Source: Gemmatimonadota bacterium
GTDB lineage: Bacteria > Gemmatimonadota > Gemmatimonadetes > Gemmatimonadales > GWC2-71-9
DNA: 64,000 bases
Direction: 5' to 3'
Assembly (NCBI GenBank): GCA_040388535.1
Contig: JAZKBR010000003.1
Location: 1 to 64,000, forward strand
Numbering within the stretch: the first letter of the stretch is position 1; every line of letters starts with the position of its first letter. The position numbers and the translations under genes were made by a program. This document shows positions 52,890-61,453 of this stretch, in pieces. The notes under the pieces were generated by a model. The model did no database searches. It was given only the letters and a program-made list of their open reading frames with translations, and was not told where the DNA came from.

Positions 52890-53507
52890 CTACTCCATCC
52901 CCTCGAAGAACTCCACGACCCCGGTCTCGAGCGAATATTCGGCCCCCACGACCCGCAACCCTTCCTTCTGCGAGAGCCGCTCGACCAGCTCGGATCCGTG
53001 TCGCAACTGGTTGACGGAGGCGCGCACGTTGGCTCGAACGGCCTGGCGGACGAGCGCCTCGTGATCGTGACGCAATTCGGTTTCCAGCAATGGTGCCACC
53101 GACGGCCGCACGCGATCGACGATCGAATGGAGGTTGCGGTACTTCTGCTCGGTGTGATTCAGGAGTTCATCGAGGGTGGCGAGGATCGCCCCGCACTGCG
53201 AGTGCCCCAGGACAACCACGAGCCGAGTGTTGTACTGGGCCGCCGCAAACTCGACGCTGCCGACCTGCGATGGCGCGACGATATTGCCGGCGACCCGGAT
53301 CACGAAGAGGTCGCCCAGCCCCTGATCGAAGACGATTTCTGCCGGGACGCGCGAGTCGGAGCAACCGAGGATGATGGCGAATGGCTCCTGCGCGGCGGCG
53401 ACCTCGTGACGGCGCGTCTCACCGGCACGGCTCTGCGCCCGAACCTCGTGTACGAAACGGTGGTTGCCGTCCTGGAGTCGCTGGAGCGCTTCAGCTGCGG
53501 GAATCAC
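52890..53507 (-). CDS. Beta-carbonic anhydrase
   Basis: A protein of about 205 residues. Zinc ligands are plain: Cys in ILGCSDSRVPAEIVFDQGLGD (with the catalytic CxDSR dyad) and GHSQCGAI (His and Cys). It interconverts CO2 and bicarbonate in the cytoplasm. The start is probably the GTG at 53507, which has AAAGGA 9 nt upstream; a GTG at 53534 adds nine residues and lacks an RBS. Confidence 0.95.
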   Translation of the reverse strand: MIPAAEALQRLQDGNHRFVHEVRAQSRAGETRRHEVAAAQEPFAIILGCSDSRVPAEIVFDQGLGDLFVIRVAGNIVAPSQVGSVEFAAAQYNTRLVVVLGHSQCGAILATLDELLNHTEQKYRNLHSIVDRVRPSVAPLLETELRHDHEALVRQAVRANVRASVNQLRHGSELVERLSQKEGLRVVGAEYSLETGVVEFFEGME

Positions 53508-53620
53508 GTGGCGGGATCCTTTCCTGTTGAGCACGCGGGAATCGCGTGCGTTGCCGTCGGAAATAATACACTCCTCGGCAACCCTGCCCTGCGCCTCTCT
53601 GGGTGAGCGTCAGAGGGACG

Positions 53621-54046
53621 CTAGAAGCTCATCGAGAGAGAATTCCAATCCTCGACCCGGCACCCACGGTAGCGAGCAGGATGGAACCGGTACGCTTTCA
53701 TCATCGCGACCCACCGAGGACGGTATCGCTCGTCGAACGGCGGGCCCACGATCAGCACGCTGTCGACCGCTCCCCCACGGGTAAGGTGCAGCTGGACCGT
53801 ATAGTGCTTCCCCTTCATGCTGCTGGGGTACCCGTCGGTCGGCAACACGAGCTGCAGGGGTTCGGACGCTTGAAAAGTCGTGTCTCGCGGCACCGGCGAG
53901 CGCACCAGCGAATCCGCGGCACACTCCGCGTCCGAGCGGAGCGGGTACGGCTTCGGCTCCGAGGCGAGATCGCGCAATTTGAGTTGGGCTTGGGCGGCCG
54001 AAGGGTTCATGGCCAGCGCGAGAGCGAAGAGGAGGGGGATCCTCAC
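53621..54046 (-). CDS. Small exported protein with TonB C-terminal-like domain
   Basis: A 141-residue protein with a signal peptide (GTG-initiated RIPLLFALALAMNPSAAQAQ). The last 60 residues read VQLHLTRGGAVDSVLIVGPPFDERY, MKAYRFHPARYRGCRVEDW, which follow the TonB_C pattern (beta-strand, helix, YRFxPA). Some TonB-C-like proteins act alone in the periplasm. The GTG at 54046 has GGAG 7 nt upstream. A longer frame extends into the XRE region without similarity. Confidence 0.78.
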   Translation of the reverse strand: MRIPLLFALALAMNPSAAQAQLKLRDLASEPKPYPLRSDAECAADSLVRSPVPRDTTFQASEPLQLVLPTDGYPSSMKGKHYTVQLHLTRGGAVDSVLIVGPPFDERYRPRWVAMMKAYRFHPARYRGCRVEDWNSLSMSF

Positions 54047-54068
54047 GAGAAGCTCCGTCGGGGAGGGA

Positions 54069-54275
54069 CTAGGGAATCCACTCCAGCAATTTACCGGGTT
54101 GCAGCTCGAAATAGGTACAGAGGATATCCAGGGTATCGGAGTGCAGGCGACCAAACTCGCCGCCGGGGCGCGAGAGGCGATACGCGGTCGGGTAACTCAG
54201 GTTGGTGGCCTTGCTGAGGGCGTAGGCCGAGATCTTGCGCGCTTTCATGATTTCGTGAATGCGAAGCCGTACCAT
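54069..54275 (-). CDS. XRE/Cro-type helix-turn-helix regulator
   Basis: A 68-residue protein consisting of a single HTH: RIHEIMKARKISAYALSKATNLSYPTAYRLSRPGG, followed by SDTLDILCTYFELQPGKLLEW. This matches the Cro/C1 group of minimal regulators. The ATG at 54275 has GGAAGG 6 nt upstream; a longer start adds no fold. The target is unknown. It precedes the TonB-C-like gene by 22 bp and may regulate it. Confidence 0.9.
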   Translation of the reverse strand: MVRLRIHEIMKARKISAYALSKATNLSYPTAYRLSRPGGEFGRLHSDTLDILCTYFELQPGKLLEWIP

Positions 54276-54634
54276 GAGATACCTTCCGGCTGGTCCGCGT
54301 GATCCTGGCAACGGGTCTGGCGGCGTAGCTCACGACAATAGAACGGACTGACTCGAATAGCTATCGCTCCACCCCTCTCACCGCGAGTGTTCGGGCGGTT
54401 TTTCCGTCTCCACCCTTAGATTGATTGCACTCGCCAGCCGGATACCCGAAATTGTGAAGGCGCGTCGCGGGCTCGGCGGAGTGGGCGATTTTCGACCGAC
54501 GGCCCTCGCTCGAGGCCTTGGGTGAGGAGCCAGCGAGATATACCGTAGCGGTATACCTCGCTGGCCTCTATGGTTAGCGGGCGAAGGCGCTCGGCACGCG
54601 CATCGTCCCCCTGCGTCACCTCCAAGGAGGGCAC
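54276..54634. other. Intergenic region with long inverted repeat
   Basis: No gene is evident. It separates the minus-strand XRE gene from the plus-strand response regulator genes and should hold both promoters. Its main feature is the 37-bp inverted repeat at 54529-54565; nothing else stands out. Confidence 0.75.
54529..54565. promoter_or_regulatory. 37-bp inverted repeat upstream of response regulator pair
   Basis: GCCAGCGAGATATACCG and CGGTATACCTCGCTGGC pair over 17 bp with one mismatch and a 3-nt centre. It lies 70 bp before the TTG start of the first response regulator. The size and symmetry fit a dimer-binding operator or a transcribed hairpin. Confidence 0.65.
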
Positions 54635-55345
54635 TTGCCCCCTGCGAAGCCGGACCCGTCGGTCGCTCCTCCAGGCACCCCATCGATTTCCCTCGTCCTC
54701 ATCGACGACAATCGCCTGCTCCGTGAGGGGCTGGTCACGATGATCCATACACAGCCCGGCTTCAAGGTGCTGGCGGCCTTTGCCGACGTCGAAGAGGCGG
54801 TGGAAAAGGTGCGTGAAGTGCGCCCCGATGTGGTGCTACTCGACTTCGGCCTCGCCGATCACGACTCCCTCGCACTTGCGGCCTCGGTGCACAGTGAGGT
54901 CCCCTCGGCCTACGTCATCATGATGGGGTTGCTCCCGCTCCAGGACGATGTCGCCGACTACGTTCGTGCGGGGGCCTCGGGCTTCATCATGAAGGACGCC
55001 TCGTTCGAGGAGTTCTTCCGGACCATTCGTGAAGTCGCCGCTGGCCGGGAGATCCTCCCCCCGGCGCTCACCAATTCGCTCTTCGCCCAGATTGCCCGGA
55101 ACGCGGTCCGGACCAGCAAGGCGAGAGTGCTGGAGGGGGTCCGGCTCACGGCCCGTGAACGGCAGGTCATCGATCTCCTCGGCGAAGGGCTCAGCAACAA
55201 GGAGATCGCTGCCCGTCTGCACATCGCCGTGCACACGGTAAAGAGTCACGTCCACAACGTGCTGGAAAAGCTGGCGCTACGGAGCCGCCTTGAAGTCGCG
55301 GCGTTTACCCACGGAGGAGGGGGAGTCTCGGGTAGCGACTCGTAG
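54635..55345 (+). CDS. NarL-type response regulator (REC-LuxR HTH)
   Basis: A 236-residue regulator. Receiver (residues about 18-135): acidic pair in LVLIDDN, phospho-acceptor D70 in VLLDFGL, Lys120 in FIMKDAS; the usual Ser/Thr of the switch is Met (IMMG). The HTH (residues about 165-230) reads LTARERQVIDLLGEGLSNKEIA..VHTVKSHVHNVLEKL. It should bind DNA when phosphorylated. The start is a TTG at 54635 with AAGGAGG 5 nt upstream. The second regulator follows 140 bp downstream and is a paralogue. Confidence 0.94.
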   Translation: MPPAKPDPSVAPPGTPSISLVLIDDNRLLREGLVTMIHTQPGFKVLAAFADVEEAVEKVREVRPDVVLLDFGLADHDSLALAASVHSEVPSAYVIMMGLLPLQDDVADYVRAGASGFIMKDASFEEFFRTIREVAAGREILPPALTNSLFAQIARNAVRTSKARVLEGVRLTARERQVIDLLGEGLSNKEIAARLHIAVHTVKSHVHNVLEKLALRSRLEVAAFTHGGGGVSGSDS

Positions 55346-55485
55346 GAATTCCCCGGCCCTTCCCGATCGGGGCGGCTCTGGTCTGGTCACAACGAGCGAT
55401 TGTCCCCGCTCTGACGGACCCCCACCTTCAATGAAGCATCTCTCACCCCCCATACGCGCGGAGGACAGAGCAACTCAAACGGCGG

Positions 55486-56178
55486 ATGGTTCAGGTCGAC
55501 AAGCGTGTTTCCATGGTACTCCTCGATGACGACCGCCTCTCCCGCGATGGTGTCCTCGCCCTGATCCGCGCGGAACCTGGCTTCAAAGTCCTCGCCACGT
55601 CTGCCGCGCTCGATGTCGCCCTCGAAACTATCGGCTCCACCAAACCCGACTTGGTTCTCATATATCTGTCGCAGGATGACGAGGATGCCGTAATGCTCGC
55701 CGGCGCCCTGCACGGCGAGTACCCGAAGTCGCGGACCATCGTACTCGGTCTCCGGCTCCCGAATGAGAACGTGGCCCGCCTCATCCGTGCCGGCAGCTCG
55801 GGGTTTGTGATGCACGACGCCTCCTTCTCGACCCTGCTCGATACCATCCACGCAGTGGCCGCTGGCACGCAGGTCCTTCCCGAACAGCTTGCTGGGGCAC
55901 TCTTCCGGCAGCTCAAGCATCACGCCGCGACTGGGCGGGCCCAACGCCGCCTCGACACCTCGCGACTGACCCAGCGCGAACGCGACGTGACAGCACTGAT
56001 CGTGCAGGGGCTCAGCAATCGGGCCATCGCGGAACGGCTGAAGATTGCACTCCACACGGTGAAGAGTCACGTTCACCAGGTGCTCTCGAAATTGTCGGTG
56101 AACAGCCGGCTCGAGGTGGCAGCCTATTCGCGCGACAACGCGAGCCACCCAGAGGATGGCCGAAGCAACACGGCGTGA
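55486..56178 (+). CDS. NarL-type regulator with degenerate receiver domain
   Basis: A 230-residue paralogue of the preceding regulator (shared GFKVLA, SGF-M-DAS, VHTVKSHVH-like HTH). The receiver keeps the acidic pocket (VLLDDDR) but the phospho-acceptor position is Tyr60 (DLVLIYLS) and the conserved Lys is His110 (FVMHDAS). Standard phosphorylation therefore looks impossible. The HTH (LTQRERDVTALIVQGLSNRAIA) is intact, so DNA binding is likely and may be controlled otherwise or by pairing with the first regulator. The ATG at 55486 has no strong RBS nearby. Confidence 0.92.
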   Translation: MVQVDKRVSMVLLDDDRLSRDGVLALIRAEPGFKVLATSAALDVALETIGSTKPDLVLIYLSQDDEDAVMLAGALHGEYPKSRTIVLGLRLPNENVARLIRAGSSGFVMHDASFSTLLDTIHAVAAGTQVLPEQLAGALFRQLKHHAATGRAQRRLDTSRLTQRERDVTALIVQGLSNRAIAERLKIALHTVKSHVHQVLSKLSVNSRLEVAAYSRDNASHPEDGRSNTA

Positions 56179-56340
56179 GCTGGCGTGACTGTGTAAGGAA
56201 TTGAGGACCCGGCGTCTCACATTCAACCTGCCGCTGGAGACGCAGTCCGACAGCGCTGCACTCGGCCTCCAGTACGAACCGACGGCCGGCCGAATCTGGA
56301 CTCGATCCCACGGGCGAGGGAATCGCCCAGAGAATGGCAT

Positions 56341-56523
56341 ATGACCAAGCTACTGCAGGCGATGCATACCCTGGCCGAAGAGTTCAGGAGCGCGGTGGAG
56401 TTGATCGCCGAACGTGATGGGGAGCCACTCGATGCTGGAAGATCGCCGCCAGCCAAGGGCGATGCGTCCCCCCCGAATGAGGAAGGATCGTCTTCGTACA
56501 TCTGGCAATCGCCCTGGTCCTGA
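56341..56523 (+). CDS. Possible small protein, 60 residues
   Basis: MTKLLQAMHTLAEEFRSAVELIAERDGEPLD would form one amphipathic helix; the rest is Pro/Ser-rich and disordered. No family, no strong ribosome site, and no neighbour on the same transcript. It fills a gap between the regulator and the GGDEF gene and has coding-like codon use. Treat as tentative. Confidence 0.35.
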   Translation: MTKLLQAMHTLAEEFRSAVELIAERDGEPLDAGRSPPAKGDASPPNEEGSSSYIWQSPWS

Positions 56524-56553
56524 ACTGGACTCCGGAGGGGTCTCGCGGGGAAC

Positions 56554-58782
56554 TCAGGCCCGGTGAGTTCGGCCCGCAATGGTCAGGCGTCCGTCCGCTT
56601 CAGGCACCAGCATTTCGGGGAGCACCAGGTTTCCTGCTTCGTCCGTGAGCGGAACCGGCGGTACGAATGCCCGCCCTTGCGCGTAGTCGACGCCAAGCGT
56701 CTGCAAGACGCGCACAGCGTTCTCATTCCCCACCTGCTTCGCGATCGTCGGGATTCCGACACTTCGGCCGATCTGCGTCACCGCATGCACGATGCTGCGG
56801 TACATCGGATCGCCAGCGACCTCGTTGACGAACGACCCGCCAATTTTCAGAAAATCCACGGGCAAGGTCCGCAGGTAGGTAAGCGACGTCACACCGGTCC
56901 CGAAGTCCTCGAGCGCCATGCCGCAGCCGGTCGTGCGCATGTTGGTGAAGAAGCGGACCGTGCGCGAGAGATTAACGAGGGCGGCCCGCTCCCCCACTTC
57001 GAAACAGAGCGATCCCGGTGCGACGTCGTGTCGGGTCAGTTCCTCCACGATCGTGGGAATCAGCGAGTCGTCGGCGAGTGCGGATGCACTCAGGTTGATC
57101 GAGAAGACCGGCAGCGGCGAGCGCGTGTGCTGGCGGCGCCACTCGCGGAGCAGTCCGATGGCGCGTCGAATCACCCAGAGGTCGATCGCCGGCATCAGGC
57201 GATAACGCTCGGCCTGCGGCAGGAAATCGGCGGCCTTCTGCATCCGCCCGTGGCCATCGGGGAGGCGGAGCAGGATCTCGTAACGTCGCGCCAGCTTGAG
57301 TGCCGGTTGCAGCGGCACGATCGACTGGCCGTAGAGCTCGAATTGACCCTCCTCGATCGCGCGCATCAGCCGAGTCACCTGACGATCCATTCCGACCAGC
57401 CGGCTCGCTTGCTCCGCGAGCACTGGCTGACGATGAATGCGATTGCCACCGCCTTCCTTCGCGGCGTAGCACGCGGCATCGGCGAGCCGCAGCACCCCCG
57501 CAATCCCGCCGCTCCCCGCGGTGACCGGCACCATGCCGATGCTCACGCCGATGGTGAAGCGGTTCCCGGCCCACTCGAAGTGGTAGTTGTCAAATTCGCG
57601 CCGGATCGACTCCGCAATCCGTTCGGCCTCAGCCATCTCGCAATTCTCGAGCAGCACACCGAACTCGTCGCCGCCGATCCGCGCCAGCGTATCGTGCTTG
57701 CGGAGCTGGCCGTTGAGTAGGGGGCCAAGGCTTCGCAGCAGCGCGTCACCAGCATCGTGCCCGCAACTGTCATTCACGGCCTTGAAGCGATCAAGGTCAA
57801 GGCAGAGGAGGGCGTGCTCACCATCCATCTGGGCAAGCCCGGCCAGCGTGTGCGTCAGCCGTCGTTCGAATTCGCGGCGGTTGAGCAGGCCGGTGAGCAA
57901 ATCGTGGCTCGCCTCGTAGGAAAGCCGGTGTCCGACGCGCCGCTTCTCGCTCTCGTCCTGGATGACCATCACGACGCCGGTCATGACCCCGTTTCGATCG
58001 TTGATCGGGGCAGCGGAGTCCCCGACGGGTACTTCCGTTCCATCGCGGCGCAACAGGAGCAGCCCTTCCTCGAGTTCGACGGCCCGTCCTTCAGCGAAGC
58101 AGCGCACGGCAGTGTTGGGGACCGGGAGCCGGCTGATCTCCGAAATCAGGGGGAGCACGGCGTCGAGTGATTGTCCGATCGCTTCGCTTCCTGTCCAGCC
58201 GGTCAGACGTTCCGCCACCGGATTGAGGTAGGTGATGCTGCCGCTTTCGTCGGTGGTGATAACCGCGTCGCCAATCGCCTCGAGAGCGCTGTGCGCCCCC
58301 TCGTTATTGCGAGAGCGCGACTCCTGCGCGCGCCGCCATTGCGTCAGATCGCGCACCATCACGAGCGACCGGGCCTCGGGCCCCTGTCCGAGTGGCCTGC
58401 GACTCAACTCGACCGGGAATTCGCTTCCGTCGCGACGTCGGGCGAAACAGTTCACCGACTCGCCAGCCAGGGAGACCGGTGGCCAGCCGCCTTCCTCCCG
58501 GCGATCGGCACCGAGGAGTCGCTGGAATCGATCAGGAATGAAGCGGCCCATCTCTTCACCGAAAAGCTGCTGTTCCGTCCAGCCAAAGAAATGTTCGGCC
58601 TCGGCGTTGAGAGCGATCACCAGGCCGCTCGCGTCGAGCACCACGAGCGCATCAGGCGCGGCATCCAGCAGGTCGCGGAATTCAGTGGTAATGGCTGACA
58701 GGAAGTCTCTCGATCGCTGCGTCGACTCCGCAGCCAGGAAGCACTCTCGTGGAACCGTCGACGACCCCGCCGACTCCAGCAT
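56554..58782 (-). CDS. PAS-PAS-GGDEF-EAL protein with degenerate EAL
   Basis: A 742-residue cytoplasmic protein. Two PAS domains occupy about 30-165 and 165-290. The GGDEF domain has an intact active site (GGDEF at 370-374) and an inhibitory RxxD site (RKHD) five residues before it, so it can be a diguanylate cyclase with feedback inhibition. The EAL domain (about 485-735) lacks key residues: EAL is EIL, DDFG is EDFG, KID is KIG and the EGVE-like glutamate motif is KQVG. Phosphodiesterase activity is unlikely; it may bind c-di-GMP or regulate the cyclase. The ATG at 58782 has no Shine-Dalgarno-like sequence. Confidence 0.93.
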   Translation of the reverse strand: MLESAGSSTVPRECFLAAESTQRSRDFLSAITTEFRDLLDAAPDALVVLDASGLVIALNAEAEHFFGWTEQQLFGEEMGRFIPDRFQRLLGADRREEGGWPPVSLAGESVNCFARRRDGSEFPVELSRRPLGQGPEARSLVMVRDLTQWRRAQESRSRNNEGAHSALEAIGDAVITTDESGSITYLNPVAERLTGWTGSEAIGQSLDAVLPLISEISRLPVPNTAVRCFAEGRAVELEEGLLLLRRDGTEVPVGDSAAPINDRNGVMTGVVMVIQDESEKRRVGHRLSYEASHDLLTGLLNRREFERRLTHTLAGLAQMDGEHALLCLDLDRFKAVNDSCGHDAGDALLRSLGPLLNGQLRKHDTLARIGGDEFGVLLENCEMAEAERIAESIRREFDNYHFEWAGNRFTIGVSIGMVPVTAGSGGIAGVLRLADAACYAAKEGGGNRIHRQPVLAEQASRLVGMDRQVTRLMRAIEEGQFELYGQSIVPLQPALKLARRYEILLRLPDGHGRMQKAADFLPQAERYRLMPAIDLWVIRRAIGLLREWRRQHTRSPLPVFSINLSASALADDSLIPTIVEELTRHDVAPGSLCFEVGERAALVNLSRTVRFFTNMRTTGCGMALEDFGTGVTSLTYLRTLPVDFLKIGGSFVNEVAGDPMYRSIVHAVTQIGRSVGIPTIAKQVGNENAVRVLQTLGVDYAQGRAFVPPVPLTDEAGNLVLPEMLVPEADGRLTIAGRTHRA

Positions 58783-58886
58783 TGGGGGAAAGTTATGGTC
58801 TGCCCTGCAACAGGAACATCCGTCTTTGGGTGGGGTTTTGCCCTAGCTCCGGATGATGAAGGAGTCTTCGGGAAGCGAGGTGGTAC

Positions 58887-59381
58887 TCAGGGGCCGGCGG
58901 TGGTGTGAGTGCCGATCACTGGAGTGCTGCATCCCGCGGCGCCGAAGAGTGGCGGCAGTCCGGCGTAGGGATCCGTGAACTGGGCGATGAGCATTCTGGT
59001 ATTGAGGGTGTCCCTGAGGGTGCCTTCGACCGAAGCGGCCTGATCGACGCCCACTGGTCCGAAGAGTCGGAGGACAACCGATCTGGTGCTGAGATTGACC
59101 GTACCGTAGAGACGGCCGCCAGCACTCTGCCCGCTCCAGGTGGACGCGAAAGTCAGTGAACCACCGGGCTGAACCTCATCCGAGGAGCCCGTGAAGGTCA
59201 GCAGGAAGGGACCGCTCACACAGCCCGTCGCCTTGGGAGCCACGCTCCACACGCCGACAACTTCCGACGCCGATAGCGCTCCACCGGCGCTGCCGGTCGC
59301 GCCGCCGCCGCACGCTGCCAGCAACATCAGCATCAAACACAACGGGTTCAGTTGGCGACAATTCGGCACAAGGCGGGCCAC
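58887..59381 (-). CDS. Small lipoprotein of unknown function
   Basis: A 164-residue lipoprotein (NPLCLMLMLLAAC, lipobox LAAC) with a Gly/Ser linker. The mature part looks like a beta-rich domain with two Cys (KATGCVSGPF, AAGCSTPV) that may form a disulfide. It resembles in build the lipoprotein at 26399-26800. The start is a GTG at 59381 with GGAG 6 nt upstream. No family recognised. Confidence 0.78.
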   Translation of the reverse strand: MARLVPNCRQLNPLCLMLMLLAACGGGATGSAGGALSASEVVGVWSVAPKATGCVSGPFLLTFTGSSDEVQPGGSLTFASTWSGQSAGGRLYGTVNLSTRSVVLRLFGPVGVDQAASVEGTLRDTLNTRMLIAQFTDPYAGLPPLFGAAGCSTPVIGTHTTAGP

Positions 59382-59438
59382 GGGAGACTCCAGGCGGGGG
59401 ACAAGGAACCCAGATACGACACACGACGAAGGGAGCGC

Positions 59439-60035
59439 TCAGGTCGAGCGAACGTCGCCCACGACGACAGCACCAGCGTCGGAATCTTCGAGTGCGCCAA
59501 GTAGAATGGTGGAACACGAGGGGCACATGCCGTGCGTCAGCTGCGGCAATGGCGCGCCACCGAAGAGGCCTAGCACCGTCACCGCGGCCTCGATTTCGAC
59601 CCAGCTATCGTCCCCGAGGCGCACGCGCTTGCACCAGCCGCAGATCGTCAGGAGCGTGTCGGCCCGGGGATGGTCGCTGTCGAGCAGGAGCATCGCGGCA
59701 CGCCCCTGCTCCCAGACCGAGGTGACCTGGAACACCACGCCCCCTTCGCCATCGGCGGTGATCTCCATCGCCAAACCGCGACGGGTCGATGGCGCGTCAC
59801 AGCGAAACTGGAAGCGCACCGGGAGCCCGCCATCGCGCACCCGTTTTACCATACCGCGGTAGAGGGCAATGGTGGTGGGGTCGGCGAAGAAGTCCCAGAG
59901 CGGTCGCCCCAGCACGCGCGCAGGTTCCAGCATCCCGCCGCCATTCTCGGCCGCGAAGATGCTCCACCCTTCATTGACGTCGGTCAGGCAATCATTGAAG
60001 TCGATGCGATAGCGGACCGGGGAATTACTTGGCAT
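59439..60035 (-). CDS. PAS-like protein with C-terminal Cys cluster
   Basis: A 198-residue protein. Residues about 10-120 look like a PAS-type sensor domain (VNEGWSIFAAENGG, GRPLWDFFADPTT). The C-terminal part has ICGWCKRVR, DDSWVEIEA and LTHGMCPSC, the Cys motif (CGWCK-x-HGxCPxC) that often follows PAS and response-regulator modules. Four Cys and one His could bind zinc or an iron-sulfur cluster. No kinase or output domain is attached, so it may be a partner of another signalling protein. The ATG at 60035 has GAGGAT upstream. Confidence 0.82.
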   Translation of the reverse strand: MPSNSPVRYRIDFNDCLTDVNEGWSIFAAENGGGMLEPARVLGRPLWDFFADPTTIALYRGMVKRVRDGGLPVRFQFRCDAPSTRRGLAMEITADGEGGVVFQVTSVWEQGRAAMLLLDSDHPRADTLLTICGWCKRVRLGDDSWVEIEAAVTVLGLFGGAPLPQLTHGMCPSCSTILLGALEDSDAGAVVVGDVRST

Positions 60036-60072
60036 TCCAGAAAGGTATCCTCTGGTACGGTGCGGCGACCGG

Positions 60073-60303
60073 CTACTTCCAGCCGCGCTTCTCCTGGCGG
60101 CGCAGATTGAACCAGGTGAGCGCTGCGAACAACGCCACCTGCCCCGCCCCGAAGCCCCACCCGCCCCAATGGAACGCGAAGAGGGTGATGATCCCGATGA
60201 TCAGCGATAGCCCGGCCACCGTGAAGCCGGCACCATACTCGTGGTCGCCAAGGCGATAGTAGAACACGCCGGTGACGACCAGGAGGAAGACGACGAGTGG
60301 CAC
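60073..60303 (-). CDS. Small membrane protein
   Basis: A 76-residue protein with two clear hydrophobic helices (VPLVVFLLVVTGVFYY, FTVAGLSLIIGIITLFAFHW) and a basic C-terminus (LRRQEKRGWK). The likely start is a GTG at 60303 that lies two bases after the DUF2007 gene; an RBS is not obvious. Function unknown. Confidence 0.7.
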   Translation of the reverse strand: MPLVVFLLVVTGVFYYRLGDHEYGAGFTVAGLSLIIGIITLFAFHWGGWGFGAGQVALFAALTWFNLRRQEKRGWK

Positions 60304-60305
60304 GA

Positions 60306-60533
60306 TCAGGCTGGCGGGAGATCGAGGAGCTCGAGTGCTCGCGAAGCGTCGGGGTTCGGAACCGCGATCGTGGCGCCACCCGGCGCCCACCCCGCGAAGC
60401 CCGCTCCGAAGATGCCGGCCTGATCACCACGCAGGATCACTTGCACCCCGGCGCCCTCGAGCGTCGCTCGCGCGATGTCGGCTTCGATCCGGGTGCCGTA
60501 GGTGACGATGTTGGTCCAGGCGGATTCGGGCAT
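60306..60533 (-). CDS. DUF2007 domain protein
   Basis: A 75-residue protein. WTNIVTYGTRIEADIARATLEGAGVQVILRGDQAG and a final PNPDASRALELL match the DUF2007 (putative prokaryotic signal transducing) fold, a small ferredoxin-like domain. Its exact role is unknown. It overlaps no neighbour but directly precedes the small membrane protein, so a shared transcript is likely. Confidence 0.88.
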   Translation of the reverse strand: MPESAWTNIVTYGTRIEADIARATLEGAGVQVILRGDQAGIFGAGFAGWAPGGATIAVPNPDASRALELLDLPPA

Positions 60534-60571
60534 GGGGGCTCCGGTCTTGAGAATGTTGACGCGTCCACCAG

Positions 60572-61408
60572 CTATGGCTTAGGCCATCCCGCACTCAGCT
60601 CGACGATCCCCACCGCGAGTCGTGGCCGCCACCACTCCTCGCCGTGGTTGCCGTTGGGCACCTCAGTGTAACTCACGGAGTAGCCGTTGGTGACGAGCGC
60701 GTCGCGGAAGCGTCGCGTCGCCTCGATGAAGACCGGTCCGCTACCGCCGAGGGTCGCGTGGGTCTCGAGTGCGCCGACGTCGAGCACAAAACGGATTGGC
60801 TGCCGCGCCGCGGTGCGGACCTTCCGGGCGAGCCATTCGTACGGCGCCCCGTTCGACCCGTTGGCACCGCGCCAGAACGCACCGCTCTGCGACCAGACAT
60901 TGCCAAAGAGATCGGGTCGCGCGAATGCCGCGAAGGCCGCACCCACACCGCCGGCGCTCGACCCCGTCACGATGACGCGCGCAGGGTCGCGCGTCACGCG
61001 CCACCCTCGTTGCAGCCACGGCATCAGCTGCGACCCGAGGAAGGTGGCCATGCGCGGTGCATTGCCGAGGTCGGCGATGCGTACCGCGCCGGCGGAATCG
61101 TCAACGAGGAGCGCCACGAAGGCCGGGGCGTACTTTCCGGCCGCGAGCGAATCCAGGACGCGCGGCAACGGCATCGTGTCCTGATAGCTGCTGCCGTCGA
61201 ACGCCACGATCACCGGGTAGGGAGTGGCCCGCCGGGCATCGTACCCGGGTGGCGTGTACACCCAGACTCGACGGAGGCGCTGGTAGCTGGAATCGTAGAG
61301 GGTGTGCAGTTCCACCCGGCTGCCGGCCGATGCAGGCCGTTGAGCCGCTGCGGTCGAGAGCGCAGCGGGGAGCAGGGTGACAAGCAGCAGCGCGACGCGA
61401 GACGTCAT
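60572..61408 (-). CDS. Secreted esterase-D-type alpha/beta hydrolase
   Basis: A 278-residue exported protein (signal peptide cleaved near STAAAQ). The fold is that of the esterase family including enterochelin esterases and antigen 85: VWVYTPPGYD near the start, the nucleophile GSSAGG (about residue 150), Asp in FVLDVGALE, and His in PNGNHGEEWW. It hydrolyses an ester or amide outside the cytoplasm; the substrate is unknown. It is single in its transcript context. Confidence 0.93.
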   Translation of the reverse strand: MTSRVALLLVTLLPAALSTAAAQRPASAGSRVELHTLYDSSYQRLRRVWVYTPPGYDARRATPYPVIVAFDGSSYQDTMPLPRVLDSLAAGKYAPAFVALLVDDSAGAVRIADLGNAPRMATFLGSQLMPWLQRGWRVTRDPARVIVTGSSAGGVGAAFAAFARPDLFGNVWSQSGAFWRGANGSNGAPYEWLARKVRTAARQPIRFVLDVGALETHATLGGSGPVFIEATRRFRDALVTNGYSVSYTEVPNGNHGEEWWRPRLAVGIVELSAGWPKP

Positions 61409-61453
61409 GGCTGACCCCGGGTGGTCGTGGCCGACTCGGCGGACCCCCGAAGA

